This document shows, one piece after another, positions 11,299 through 21,900 of a DNA stretch of 64,000 nt (the first letter of the stretch is position 1; the number at the start of each line of letters is the position of its first letter). A model generated the notes under the pieces. It was not told the DNA's origin. It made no database searches and saw only the letters and a list, made by a program, of their open reading frames with translations. This stretch comes from Channallabes apus (taxonomy: Eukaryota; Chordata; Actinopteri; Siluriformes; Clariidae). Location: NCBI GenBank assembly GCA_030522415.1, contig CM060105.1, forward strand, positions 18,948,277 to 19,012,276. The letters are read 5' to 3'. The translations under genes were made by a program, and so were the position numbers.

Positions 11299-13357
11299 AT
11301 CCTAACACAGGTGCTTCTGTGAGTTTACTAATAAGTGTTTTGAATGCTTCCTGACAGTCAGTTGTCCATCGCCCTCCAAATGGCTCTTTAGGATCAAGAT
11401 AAGTTTTCTCCTTACTTTTATGCTTGCAACTTTTCCGAAGAGGAGGATAACCAACAGTCAGTTCATTCAGTGGCTTTACTATTTTTGCATAGTCCTTGAT
11501 AAACTGCCGGTAATAACCGGAGAAACCCAGAAAGGAATGTAACTCTTTCAAGTTATGTGGACTTGGCCAGGTCTTAATGGCTTGTATCTTTCGGGGATCT
11601 GACTCAACTCCATTTTCTGAGACTATGTGACCAAGATATTTCACTGATGCCTGGAAAAACTTACATTTATCCAGTGAAAGCTTTAATCCATAGTCTTTCA
11701 AACGCCCAAGAACATGAAGAAGCCGTTTTTCATGCTCTTCAAGAGTATCTGAGAAAACAATCAAATCGTCTAAGAACACTAAGACTTCTGAAAGGTTTAT
11801 GTCACCCATGCACTTCTCCATCAACCTTTGGAATGTGCTGGGAGCATCAGTGATTCCCTGAGGCATCCTATTGAATTCCCAGAAGCCCAATGGGCATACA
11901 AAAGCAGTCTTGGGTTTGTCATTCTCTTCCATTTCAATTTGATAATATCCAGATTTAAGGTCAAGCACTGAGAACCATTTTGAACCTCGAAGTGCAGAAA
12001 AAGTTTCCTCCAAGTTGGGTAAGGCATAAGCATCTTTTATAGTCTGCGTATTCAGCTTGCGATAATCAATGCAAAGCCTTATGCCACCATTTTTTTTCTT
12101 TACCACAACGATAGGAGAAGAAAAGGACGATTCTGATTCACGGATGATGCCAGCTTCAAGCAATTCCTCAAGATGACGGCGAACAGCTTCAAGATCGTTG
12201 GGATGGATCGGTCTCGCTCTATGCTTAAAGGGGGTTTCATCGTGTAACTTAATGCTATGTTTAACTTTGTCTGTGTGTCCAACATCCATGTCATGCATTG
12301 CAAAGACTGCAGGCATAGCATGTAGTTTCCGAGTGATTCTCCTTTTCCACCCTTCTGGAAGACTATCACCAAAGTCAAAGCAAAGTTCTTCTGTAGATTT
12401 TGCATGGACACTTGACACTAAATAATCAGATTTCATGTCCTTGTGAGACATCACTTTCTGAAAGGCATGAATAACTGCAATCACACTCTTGCCAGGAACA
12501 ATAATGTCATGTTCAGTTTCATTTTTTAATACAACTGGGACTTTCTGTGACGGATACTGAGGAAGGTTTAGTAAGCAACTGGAAACTAACAGTCCTCCAG
12601 GAAAAGCAGAACATGAAGGAGGTTCCATTACAGCCCATCTTTCTGCTACCTGCCCTCTTATGCCCACCAGTCCCTCTAGAACAACACTTTGACCCGCAGG
12701 AACAACAGTAGGAGTAAAACCTGGAAGCCTAACGGTTCCTATGCTACTGTTAACTTTCTGCTGGCGTCTGTGTTCAATGGTCTTAATCACAGCCCTGTAC
12801 CCCAATGGAACAGCTTGACAAACTGAATCATTGGTCTCAAGAAACTGGTCATATGCAAGATCCAAAGTGTTCGTGCCTATTAGCACTTTTGGCTGGGCAG
12901 TGCCACCAGTTTCTGGGACTACTAAAGCAAGAGTAGAAACTTCAACATCAGACCCAAGAAAGTCTTTTGGAAAACCGACCCTCACCTCAACATAACCTAA
13001 GTAAGGTACCGCTTGCCCATTTGCCGCTTCTACGTCCAGCAAATTATTCAAAGACGTTATGCTTAATCCAGACAAATTTTGCTCATAAAAAGACTGTGAA
13101 ATGGTCGTCACTTGAGACCCTGTGTCGAGTAAACAAGGACAAGCATTTCCTTCAATATTCACTTGAGCAGTACATTTTGTGCCAATTAATCCTTTGGGTA
13201 TACCAGATGAATTATATTTTTGATGTGGCTTAGAATTACTCATATTTGCTGATTTCTTGAGACTTGCTTGACAACTGACAGCCCTCGTATGTCTCGCTAC
13301 GAGAGCTGAATGGTGTTTAAAACACCGGAGGCATTTGAACCATATTGATGGTCCCAT
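11207..13357 (-). pseudogene. Gypsy protease and reverse transcriptase region of pol
   Basis: 716 codons. Order: a short Cys/His-rich start (CLRCFKHHSALVARH), aspartic protease with LLDTGSQVTTIS, a linker, then reverse transcriptase with VVVKKKNGGIRLCIDYRKLN, LDLKSGYYQIEM, PQGITDAPSTFQRLM and FLDDLIVFSDT, then the connection and RNase H start (YVLHTDA). The RT core is intact by eye. The frame is -1 relative to the zinc-knuckle frame upstream, which could mean programmed frameshifting or a simple indel. After YVLHTDA the frame runs into non-homologous residues because of the RNase H deletion. Confidence 0.92.
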
Positions 13358-13602
13358 AAGGCTTGGCGCTCTTTCAGTTGCTTTCTCTTATCAGTCACCA
13401 GTGATGGATTCGGATCATTCTCGCAATTTGAAGCAACATGCCCGTTCTCACCACATCGAAAGCAATAGCCTGGCTTAGGTCTGTAAGGTAGCTTTTGCTC
13501 AGCTTTTGATGGGGTTTCTCTGGGAAATGGTGTATTAGTCTGTTTCACTTTGCTTAATTTGCTCTTTGTCTCTAGATCTTTTTGGGTTCTGAATTTTGTC
13601 AA
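13297..13602 (-). pseudogene. Gypsy Gag zinc-knuckle segment
   Basis: About 100 codons carrying the nucleocapsid zinc knuckle CFRCGENGHVASNC (C-x2-C-x4-H-x4-C) preceded by a Lys/Arg-rich linker (KSKLSKVKQTNTPFPRETPS). It is the C-terminal part of Gag and would bind genomic RNA. Its upstream edge at 13602/13603 is a rearrangement breakpoint: beyond it the DNA switches to an inverted integrase fragment, and the middle of Gag is found inverted at 13997-14708. Confidence 0.88.
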
Positions 13603-14708
13603 AAAAGCTATGTGATATTGTAGGCGTTAAAAAGGTCAGAACTACACCATACCATCCAAGGGGCAACCCAGTCGAGCGCTTCAATCGTACGCTGTTGGGA
13701 ATGCTGGGTACTTTGAAAGCTCAAGAGAAGGCACATTGGAAAGATTTTGTAAAACCACTTGTGCATGCTTATAACTGCACGAAACACGAGACAACCGGTT
13801 TCACACCGTACGAACTTATGTTCGGACGCCAACCCAGGCTACCAGTAGACTTGATTTTCAATACCTCAGTGAGCCGTGATAGTCCCAAATTCCATTCACA
13901 ATACGTGCAGTCACTGAAAACCCACCTCCAAGAGAGCTACAAGTTAGCTCAGAAGAATGCAGCCAAGACCGCTGAAAGGAACAAAGTCCGTTTTGTAGAG
14001 TTACTCCTTCAAGATCCATCCCTGTCTGACTTACATCGGTCCAGAAAGATCTTGGACAGTCTATTGCCACCAGCATCAGAGATGGTGAAGCAGTTAGGTG
14101 TCAAAGCCTTACCTGCTGCTTACCTTGATGTTTTGGATTCAGCTTTTGACATTGTGGAAGATGGTGATGATCTTTTTGCTAAGTTTTTAAACATATTGCA
14201 AAACACAGGTGAAAAGCCTTCCTTGTACTTGCAACGATTGCACACTTACCTTCTCAAAGTGATGAAGCGAGGTGGTATCCCTGCTGGTGAAGCTGATCGA
14301 CAACTACTAAAACAGTTTTGTCTGGGATGTTGGGATGACGCACTAATAGCAAACCTTCAGCTTGAGCAAAAAATTAACAGACCGCCTCCATTCCCAGAGC
14401 TGCTTCTACAGTTACGAAGTGGGGAGAACAAACATTATGCCAAAGAAAGCCGCATGAGGCAACACCTAGGTACACAAAGACAAAGAACCAGTTCCCATAC
14501 TCTAACTGTCAATCCGTCTGATCTAAAACAAGATGAAATGTCAGAAGGGACCGAGGTCACCGAATTAAAAAGACAAGTCGCCAAGCTTCAGAGCCAGCTT
14601 GCTAAACAAAAGAACAAGCAGACAGAACAAAACATGTTGTCATCCAATGATGCTGTTCTTGAATTAAAGCAACAAGTTACGCAGCTCCAGAGTCAAATGA
14701 CAAATTCA
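13603..14708 (+). pseudogene. Inverted integrase/Gag chimera
   Basis: Plus-strand frame opposite to the rest of the element. 13603-13996 encodes the integrase part from LCDIVGVKKVRTTPYH to AERNKVRF, nearly identical to 9.65-10.03 kb. At about 13997 it switches within a GTAGAG microhomology into the missing middle of Gag: a PNMA-like capsid C-lobe (LLLQDPSLSDLHRSRKILDS, LGCWDDALIANLQLEQK) and a coiled-coil (ELKRQVAKLQSQLAKQK). The Gag N-part at 16.8 kb stops exactly where this starts (WRNSVE), so the junction sequences are complementary evidence of one inversion event. The listed frame from 13596 to 14792 runs on into an unrelated repeat; the end is not a natural C-terminus. Confidence 0.85.
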
Positions 14709-15632
14709 ATTCAATTCAGTTTTATTTGTATAGCGCTTTTAACAATTGACATTGTCTCAAAACAGCTTTACACAATCAAAAGAATTATTTAAGTTTGTAT
14801 GGAATGTGAATGTGTATGAATCAAAATGTTCAGATAGTCCCTGGTGAGCAAGCCTGAGGGCGACAGTGGCAAGGAAAAACTCCCTGAGATGGTAATAGGA
14901 AGAAACCTTGAGAGGAACCAGACTCGACAGGGAACCCATCCTCATCTGGGTGAAACAGATAGCAGGAAATGATCTGCATTTATACTGTGTTAAGTGTTAG
15001 GTTCAGCTATAATAGTTGATGTTAATTGATGTTATAATAGTTGATGTAAAATGGAGTCCAGTAATTATTCGAGACTCAGATAGACTTGTAGAAAGTTCCA
15101 GTCCTGAACTATCGAATTGTCAAGTCCTCAGAGAAACAGCTGACAACACCAGTCGAGGCCAGAACCATCTTCTAAGTAGATAGAATCATCCCCAGACACC
15201 AGGCACATCCTAAAGAGACACACGGGGCATCCATGCGATGAGACCTCCAACCAGAAACCGGGCACCAGGATGGACCAGACAGGTCCGGAGGGCAGAGGGA
15301 GTCTGGATCACTGGCAGCTCAGGAACCACATGTGTAGCTCGACAGAGAGAGAGAGAGAAAGAGTGAAAGGGGGAGACAGGGGGAGAGAGGAAAGAGAAAG
15401 AGGGGGAGGAAGAGAAGAGGAGGAGAGATTGCAATTAGGTATGGTCACAGTCACAATGTCTAATGTGTATGTATATTTACTGTAGAGTGCAAGCAGGGAC
15501 TCCGGCAGGACTAACTATGACAGCATAACTAAAGGGAGAGCCAGAAGGAAACACAAACATGAGGGCTCCCTGAGATGTAAAGCAAACAATCACCTCACCG
15601 TCAACAAACCTATTGAATTGAATTGAATTGAA
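14704..15632. repeat. Teleost interspersed repeat bounded by AATTC motifs
   Basis: Left edge AATTCAATTCAATTCAG followed by TTTTATTTGTATAGCGCTTT; right edge TTGAATTGAATTGAATTGAA, so the edges are in inverted orientation. Internal strings GTGGCAAGGAAAAACTCCCT and GGAACCCATCCTCATCTGGG are typical of a very abundant fish repeat that I remember but cannot assign to a class. A GA-rich tract lies at 15340-15425. It sits between two gypsy fragments in opposite orientation. Confidence 0.7.
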
Positions 15633-16728
15633 GCGCTCGACTGGGTTGCCCCTTGGATGGTATGGTGTAGTTCTGACCTTTTTTAACGCCTACAATATCA
15701 CATAGCTCTTTGATGGTCTTAGACTCAAAATCAGGTCCTTGGTCACTGTGGAGCTTTTCAGGCACACCGTAATGGACGATGAAATTTTCCCACAAACTCT
15801 TGGCAACCGTTCTGGCTTTCTGGTTTGGGGTGGGAATTGCGACCGCATACTTGGTAAAGAAATCAGTTATCACCAGTATATCTTTGGTGTTGCCACGGTC
15901 GGGTTCCAACGACAAGAAATCCATGCACACTAACTCAAGTGGGCGGGTAACTTGGATATTTACCAGCGGCGCTGCTCTTTCTGGCAAGGCCTTTCTACAT
16001 ACACAACGACTGCAAGTCTTGACTTTGTTCTCAACATCAGTTGCCATCCTGGGCCAATAGAATCGTGACCGTACGAGATCAAGGGTCCGTTCTGTTCCCA
16101 TGTGACCCATGTTATCGTGCAGACTTTCCATGGCTATGGCTCTTAAATCAAACGGAAGAACAGGTTGGTAAGTTGTGCTGTCTCCAAGAGTTATTTTACG
16201 GTAGAGAACACCATTTTTCAGTTCAAGCTTTCTCCATTCCCTTAACAGGAACGGAAGCTCTGGAAACTCATGTCTCAGTGCAGGTAAGACAGGGTCTCCT
16301 GATTCTAACTGAATTATTATTTCTTGCAGTGCTGGATCATTTCTCTGTTTTTCCCTTAATTCCTGTTCTGACATACAAGGAACAATTAGAGATCCTTCCA
16401 TTTTCTCATACACTTCCGGAATTGACTCTGGGCACATGGAGAGTGACTCACCTTGATATAAAAGCTTATCACAGATTGCTTGGATTGCATCAGCAGAAAC
16501 CAGAGTGGAATTGGCTACCTCAGATGTGTGATACAAGGTGAACTGACGTATACGATCTAGCTCTTTTTGAGATGCTGAGTCATTTACCAGATCACCATGA
16601 GGCCGCCTGGAGAGTGCATCCACATCGAGATTGCTCTTTCCAGGGCGATACTGGAGGGTAAAGGAGAAAGTGGACAAAGCAGACAACCACCTATAGCTGG
16701 TTGCATCCAACTTGGCTGAGGTTAAAAT
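15627..16728 (-). pseudogene. Second gypsy RNase H-integrase fragment
   Basis: Near-identical duplicate of about 9.96-11.07 kb in the same element: ILTSAKLDATSYRW to the integrase core. Differences are a 27-bp in-frame deletion near 16449 and one extra T near 15682 that shifts the frame after IVGVKK. The first zinc-binding region and the first two catalytic Asp motifs are present; the sequence ends before the catalytic Glu. It is a partial copy brought in by the rearrangement and not an independent gene. Confidence 0.88.
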
Positions 16729-16786
16729 GTATTAGTCTGTTTCACTTTGCTTAATTTGCTCTTTGTCTCTAGATCTTTTTGGGTTC
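16729..16786 (-). repeat. Duplicated 57-bp gag segment at rearrangement junction
   Basis: It matches 13530-13586 on the same strand (ATTAGTCTGTTTCACTTTGC and TCTAGATCTTTTTGGGTTCT are shared). It links the broken end of the Gag N-part to the rnh-int duplicate and is a signature of template switching or repair during formation of the rearranged block. Confidence 0.85.
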
Positions 16787-17514
16787 TCTACACTATTTCG
16801 CCAAATGTCATAATCAACTTTGCCACTAGGACGAGGGACTCTGCCTGAGAAGACTCTTAGCCTGAATGATGCACTAGAGGGTGAAACTCCATCACTTCTC
16901 AGAATGTGTTCCACGACCACTCTCTGGACTTCGGGTGGGTTCACATCATTCACCCCGAGAGTGGGTGAAAAGCGTTCTGTGGTTTCATGGTGGACTGTAT
17001 CAGAATTTTGCCCTTCTGTACGCTCAGCTTGCTTAGGTGGAAGAGGAATGTCAGGTGAGGAAAGATTGGTCACTTGGGATGATTCAAGATCTTTTGTATC
17101 TGCCAGATTTTTAGCAGCAGAGGCAGTGGCTGAGAGAAACTGCTCTTTCAAGAGTTCGTCAAAAGTTCTGCCACTGATCTTTGCTATCCGATTCAGTTCA
17201 GCAAAATAATGGGTAGTAGCATGTTCAGTCACTGCTGAAGCATAGACGCTTGATAAAAGCCTCACATGGTAAACAACATTGTGTGGACTCTTGAAATGGT
17301 AAGGCAACAAGGGTGTGAGAGTCATTAATGCAGAATAACTGCTGTATTCTACTATGACTTCCCTATGATAAGGCGATTTGGGATCGTCTATACGAATGTG
17401 TCTATGGATACGGCCATATTTGTTCAGGAAATCAGTCAGATCTTCATCAAGTTCTGTATTTGTCAGTCCGCTAATTATCTCAATTACAACGCTTTCAAGC
17501 TCAACTACTTCCAT
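16787..17514 (-). pseudogene. Gypsy Gag N-terminal part (PNMA-like)
   Basis: About 243 codons from ATG at 17514. N-terminal part LTDFLNKYGRIHRHIRIDDP, an RRM-like stretch as in PNMA proteins, is followed by a Pro/Ser-rich linker and by LRVFSGRVPRPSGKVDYDIW, the motif that starts the PNMA-type capsid. The reading then hits the rearrangement after WRNSVE and continues for 17 codons into displaced zinc-knuckle linker sequence. PNMA genes of mammals are known to derive from a Ty3/gypsy gag. In this element the protein would assemble the virus-like particle. The start is supported by position, about 100 nt after the primer-binding site. Confidence 0.85.
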
Positions 17515-17615
17515 TTTGCACTACTATAAATTAGAGAGTGATTCTCTTGGTCTCCTGTATTTCCACAAATACTGAACTGGCACAAAATAAAACACTAGAA
17601 ATTCAATATAATGCC

Positions 17616-17638
17616 CTCCTGGCTGGCTCGCCACTTTC
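17616..17638 (-). promoter_or_regulatory. Primer-binding site region of the gypsy element
   Basis: Immediately inside the 5' LTR the minus strand reads GAAAGTGGCGAGCCAGCC. The TGGCGAGCCAGCC portion (17621-17633) begins with TGG as expected for a tRNA 3' end complement. I cannot name the tRNA without a search. Confidence 0.6.
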
Positions 17639-18977
17639 TGTAACCCACGCCACTAAAAGTGCACTGTGGTTACAGTTTTTTTTTCCTATATAGCTCTATA
17701 TGAAGGGATACACTAATGGACCAGTCAAGATTCTAGAATCGCTACTGGAGAGCAAAAATATATGTGAGTGTTGGTAAGCAGCAGTACCAAACAGACAGAC
17801 AGACCAAGAGAATGACTTCAAATTGCTTGTTTACTTTAAAGTGTAAAACCAGGAAATGAAAATGAAACATGAAATTAAACAGCGAAACAGCACAGATAAT
17901 ATAAAATAATGCTTCTCCTTTAAGACTAAGTTTGAGCTCCTTGTAGCTAGTTATTCTATATATTTCTATTGCACAATTTTGTTCCTTTAATTCAATTATT
18001 TAGTTCAATAATTTTAGAATTATTACCTTTCCAATAGCTGGTTATTTTTATTAATTTCTATTATTTTTCTATTTTATTTATTTTATAATAACTCTTTTTG
18101 GAGCTTTGCTTTTGGTTACTGGTTTCATTTGACTTAAATCTGTGACCCACAAATTAAAACAACTGTACAGTAAAGTCAATCTAAGCTAAGAAATAATCAA
18201 TTAACCATAATAATTCAAACACTCAATAACAATTAATAATGAAAATGAATGAAGTAATATGAAAAAAAAGATATTGGTCCTTAAAGGTAACATGAAAAAA
18301 CAAAACAAAAAGAAAATGTCTTCTTAGTCTAAATGAAAATTCTAATGAGCACAAGAGTCTTGGTGTAGTGCAAATGTTCCATAGTGTAAAATCTTGTTGT
18401 GCAAATGTTCACTAGTGCAAATGTTCAATATGAGGTAAGTTTTTTTTATAAAAAATAAAATAAAAAAAACACCACATTCAAAACATTAACACATCACATT
18501 AACACTTCATTTAAGACAGTTGCATGTCATATTTTGAAACTCACCAAGTCCGGAGAATTTCAACACACTTTAAATCAACCGTGTCGGCGCTTGCAGGATT
18601 TACAATCGCACTTCATCCACTTCAATAACATCAATGATCATGCTGTCTTTAAATCAGTGTTGTCACTCATCAGTTGAAAAGCGCATATTCTCTCTCTCTG
18701 CGCCTTTCCGTCACTCTGATGACATCATCACAGTGCGCATTTCACAAAACCCATAGTTATCTCAATAGTTTAAAAGTCTATTCAACAAATCAACAAATTT
18801 AATTACCCATTTAAATTTAATATTCCTGTTCTGTTTTTTCTTTATTATTCTTTTAGTACAATTACTTAAATATACATCTTTCTTTATTGTTATTATTATT
18901 ATTATTTTTTTTTTTTGTAATTCTAACTAAACTACTTATATATTTTTTAAATGCACTAATTTCTAACCTGGGTTACA
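17639..18977 (-). repeat. Gypsy 5' LTR (1,339 bp)
   Basis: Begins TGTAACCC and ends GGGTTACA, followed by the AGTA target duplication. Over the shared parts it differs from the 3' LTR by scattered substitutions and small indels. It lacks about 350 bp found in the 3' LTR at 7720-8086. Confidence 0.93.
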
Positions 18978-18981
18978 AGTA

Positions 18982-21900
18982 GCACGGCAGTTTGCCAAGC
19001 ATTTGATTACGCATTGTTTGTTTTGCTTACGGCCATATGTGTACATGTAAATGAACGGTGCTTACACTATTCTTACTTATTTCAACGTGACTACAGTTTT
19101 GTAACTTATATTATGTACCTGTATAGGGATGAAATACGGGCGCAAAAAAACTTTGGGAGTGAGTAATCTCTCTCTTATTGCAATGTGTGATAAACATCGG
19201 CGCATGTCCTCTGACGTAACATTAGGAACTAGTGACAACATATGATGACGTACAGTATAACAGTGTTGTAGTGGTGTCCCATTTCTTAGGGGAAATATTT
19301 AAACCCTTCCCCTTTCCACTTCGTTTCAAGGGACAAGGGGTAGAAAATAGAAATGGGATTCAGCCTCAGTGCTATACAACTTTGGAAGGTCATGCCAACC
19401 CCAGTTTTGCGTACATTTTGTGCAAAGTTTTAAAACATCATGCCTGTCTGTGTTTGGCCTATGTTACAATACCATTACTATGAATTTCTAGATCAAATTA
19501 AACAAACAAACAAACAAAATCTTTTTTTTTTTTTTTTTTTTTTTTAAATCAGACTAAGATCTTTATAGCATTGACAGGGCTATTTTAACATTTTCAGGTT
19601 ATTAGTTTGAAACCACTCTGGTCATGTGCTTAGGGTTATTGTCCTGTGGGATGCGGAACCATTGTCCCATTCTCATAATAAACAGCATTCTTTCCCCCTT
19701 TAGTTCACTTACCATCAATCTTGCCTTCAAACCTAAACAGTTCCTTAATCCTGGATGATGAACAGTGACCTAATGCCATGGTGCTACCATCACCATGCTT
19801 CCCTGTGAGGATGGTTAAGCAGTAACCAGACCTCAGTTGGGTGTGTGGTTGCCTAATCTGGAAACTAAATGACTTTCTTCCATGTTTTTGAGAAACAATT
19901 CAGTAAAATCTATGAAACAGAAATATTACAGGTTATACAATTAAGAAACAAGAGATTGAAGCATACTGTATAGTCAGTGGATAGAAGGGGGGAGGGTATA
20001 CAAAAGAGAGTAAGGAGAAGAAAAGTTCAAAAAGATGATAGCATCTGTGCAGTCGATCTTTCTTTCGCACATCACAAGTTCGACTTATTTAACTCCTAAA
20101 TTCTCTGATTCTGGATGGCAGGGTACTGACTGGTAGGGTTCTCTCAGTCAGAAGTACAAGATGAAGAGGGAGTTTGTTAATTAGACATCAACTCAGGACT
20201 TCCCACTGGTAGCATGACTGCTTCTTACATGCACCAAACAAATCGCACTCCTCACCCTCCCTCCATCCTTCGTTCCTTATTTCCATTTTATTTCAATGAT
20301 ATAAAAAAGGTCAGTTTTAGTCTCATCAACCCAAAGAACATTTCTCCACATCTTCACACAGTGTTCGAACAATATCTTTCTTCTCTCCACTCCTCCAGAA
20401 AGCATAACCCAGGTTATGACTGTCATATCTACAGCTGCATCTATCTGCAATGTTGATCTGGTGGTATCTTGGATTGTTCTAATCTAATGCCCTTCTTCAC
20501 CTGGTCACTTCCTCCTCTACACACATTCAGGGTGGTTGTTGTTGTTGTTGTTTTTTTTCACAGGGTATTCTGTATCCTTTTTCCCCAGAATTTTTTAAAC
20601 AGCTTGCAAGTCTTAATGATGATTTTTGATTAGATATTTTCTCGTACAAACTCTGGTGAACAAGAGTGCAGTATTTATGAAGACAACATTTCAGAAGAAC
20701 CACATTAGCATAAAAATCAGAATCAAGATTTCAGTGCCAGTGAGGTTTAACATGACGAAAGACACAAGAAAATGTGAATATTTTCCATTAGAAGGAAATA
20801 TTATTTTTTATATGTTCCATGGATTCCTACGTATTGTCATGCCTCCTTTATTCAATCAGGTCACATCCAACATTTACCAACCAAAACCTTTTTTTTTTCT
20901 AAACAAACAATCAGAGGGAATTCCAGTAGTGAAACTGACAACATATATAAGTGGCAGCACCAATAAGATCTGCCTAACACAAAGTATCGTCCCCGTTCAA
21001 TTCACATGCCTAAAATCCAATTGCAGGCGACATCTGCTTACAGTAAAATGTGCAGTCTGGGACTACTGAGAAAACGTTCCTCGTGTAATTAGATGCCGAA
21101 AACAGCATACAGTGCAAAAATAAATCTCACATTATTTTCCAATTCCATTGCAGCCAGATTAAATAAAACGCATAGTGCTGTGTGCCTGGAGCCTGACTAG
21201 ATGCATGCCGCATATTCGTGATTTATATGCGTTAAGGGGCACGGCCGCTTTGCAAACTTCTTTGATGCTGTGTCATCATGGGCTGGGTGGGGGGGGAGGG
21301 GGGGGGGGTTGGGTGGCAAGCAGAGTCGCTATAGCTTTAGTAATCAATGCTTGAGCAAATACGTCAAACACACTGCGAGGTCTGATCCAGAGGTGTGATG
21401 ATAATGTGTAACCAAATTTATAAATAACTGCTTTGAGAAGTGTTCTCATGCTGTAATTTTCCTCTCATCTTGTCAGTTTAATGGCGCCGGCTTGTTTACA
21501 GTAGGTGAGATACATGGTGTGTGAGGTGTAAACTGGCAGCCATCACTGGCCTGATGGAGAATTATAGTCATAGTCAATATAACTAGAATATGAGAGAGAG
21601 AAAATGAGACAGCAGTGACAGACGTACTGTGTAGATAGAAAGAGAATTGACATGTTATAGTCATACAATATGAAGCATTCAATATTCTTATACAAAATAT
21701 CATGGAGGAGAATGCAAATTGACCATACTGTAGGTGGGAATAAGTCCAATGTTCTGAATTACTGTTATTGATATTGTTATTATTGGTAGATCAGGTATTA
21801 TCCATATTATTATAACCAATTTCTTGCTGTTTTTGATATTGATGTTAATACTTAGGATGATCAAGTTATATTTCAGTAATGACTAGCTTTTTCATCAGTT

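Larger units (their letters stand above)
6899..18981 (-). mobile_element. Ty3/gypsy LTR retrotransposon, PNMA-like Gag type
   Basis: Two LTRs start TGTAACCC and end GGGTTACA (6903-8591 and 17639-18977), flanked by a 4-bp target duplication AGTA (6899-6902 and 18978-18981). The internal region reads on the minus strand: primer-binding site, Gag N-terminus, zinc knuckle, protease, reverse transcriptase, RNase H, integrase, polypurine tract. Gag is split by a block at about 13.6-16.79 kb made of inverted gag/int sequence, an unrelated interspersed repeat and a second rnh-int copy. A deletion in RNase H and frame changes in pol make it non-autonomous. Confidence 0.93.

Noticed and set aside
20626..21069. 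147-aa open frame on the plus strand
   Set aside because: No domain, signal or conserved-looking motif; composition is that of AT-rich random sequence and there are no plausible splice or promoter signals around it.
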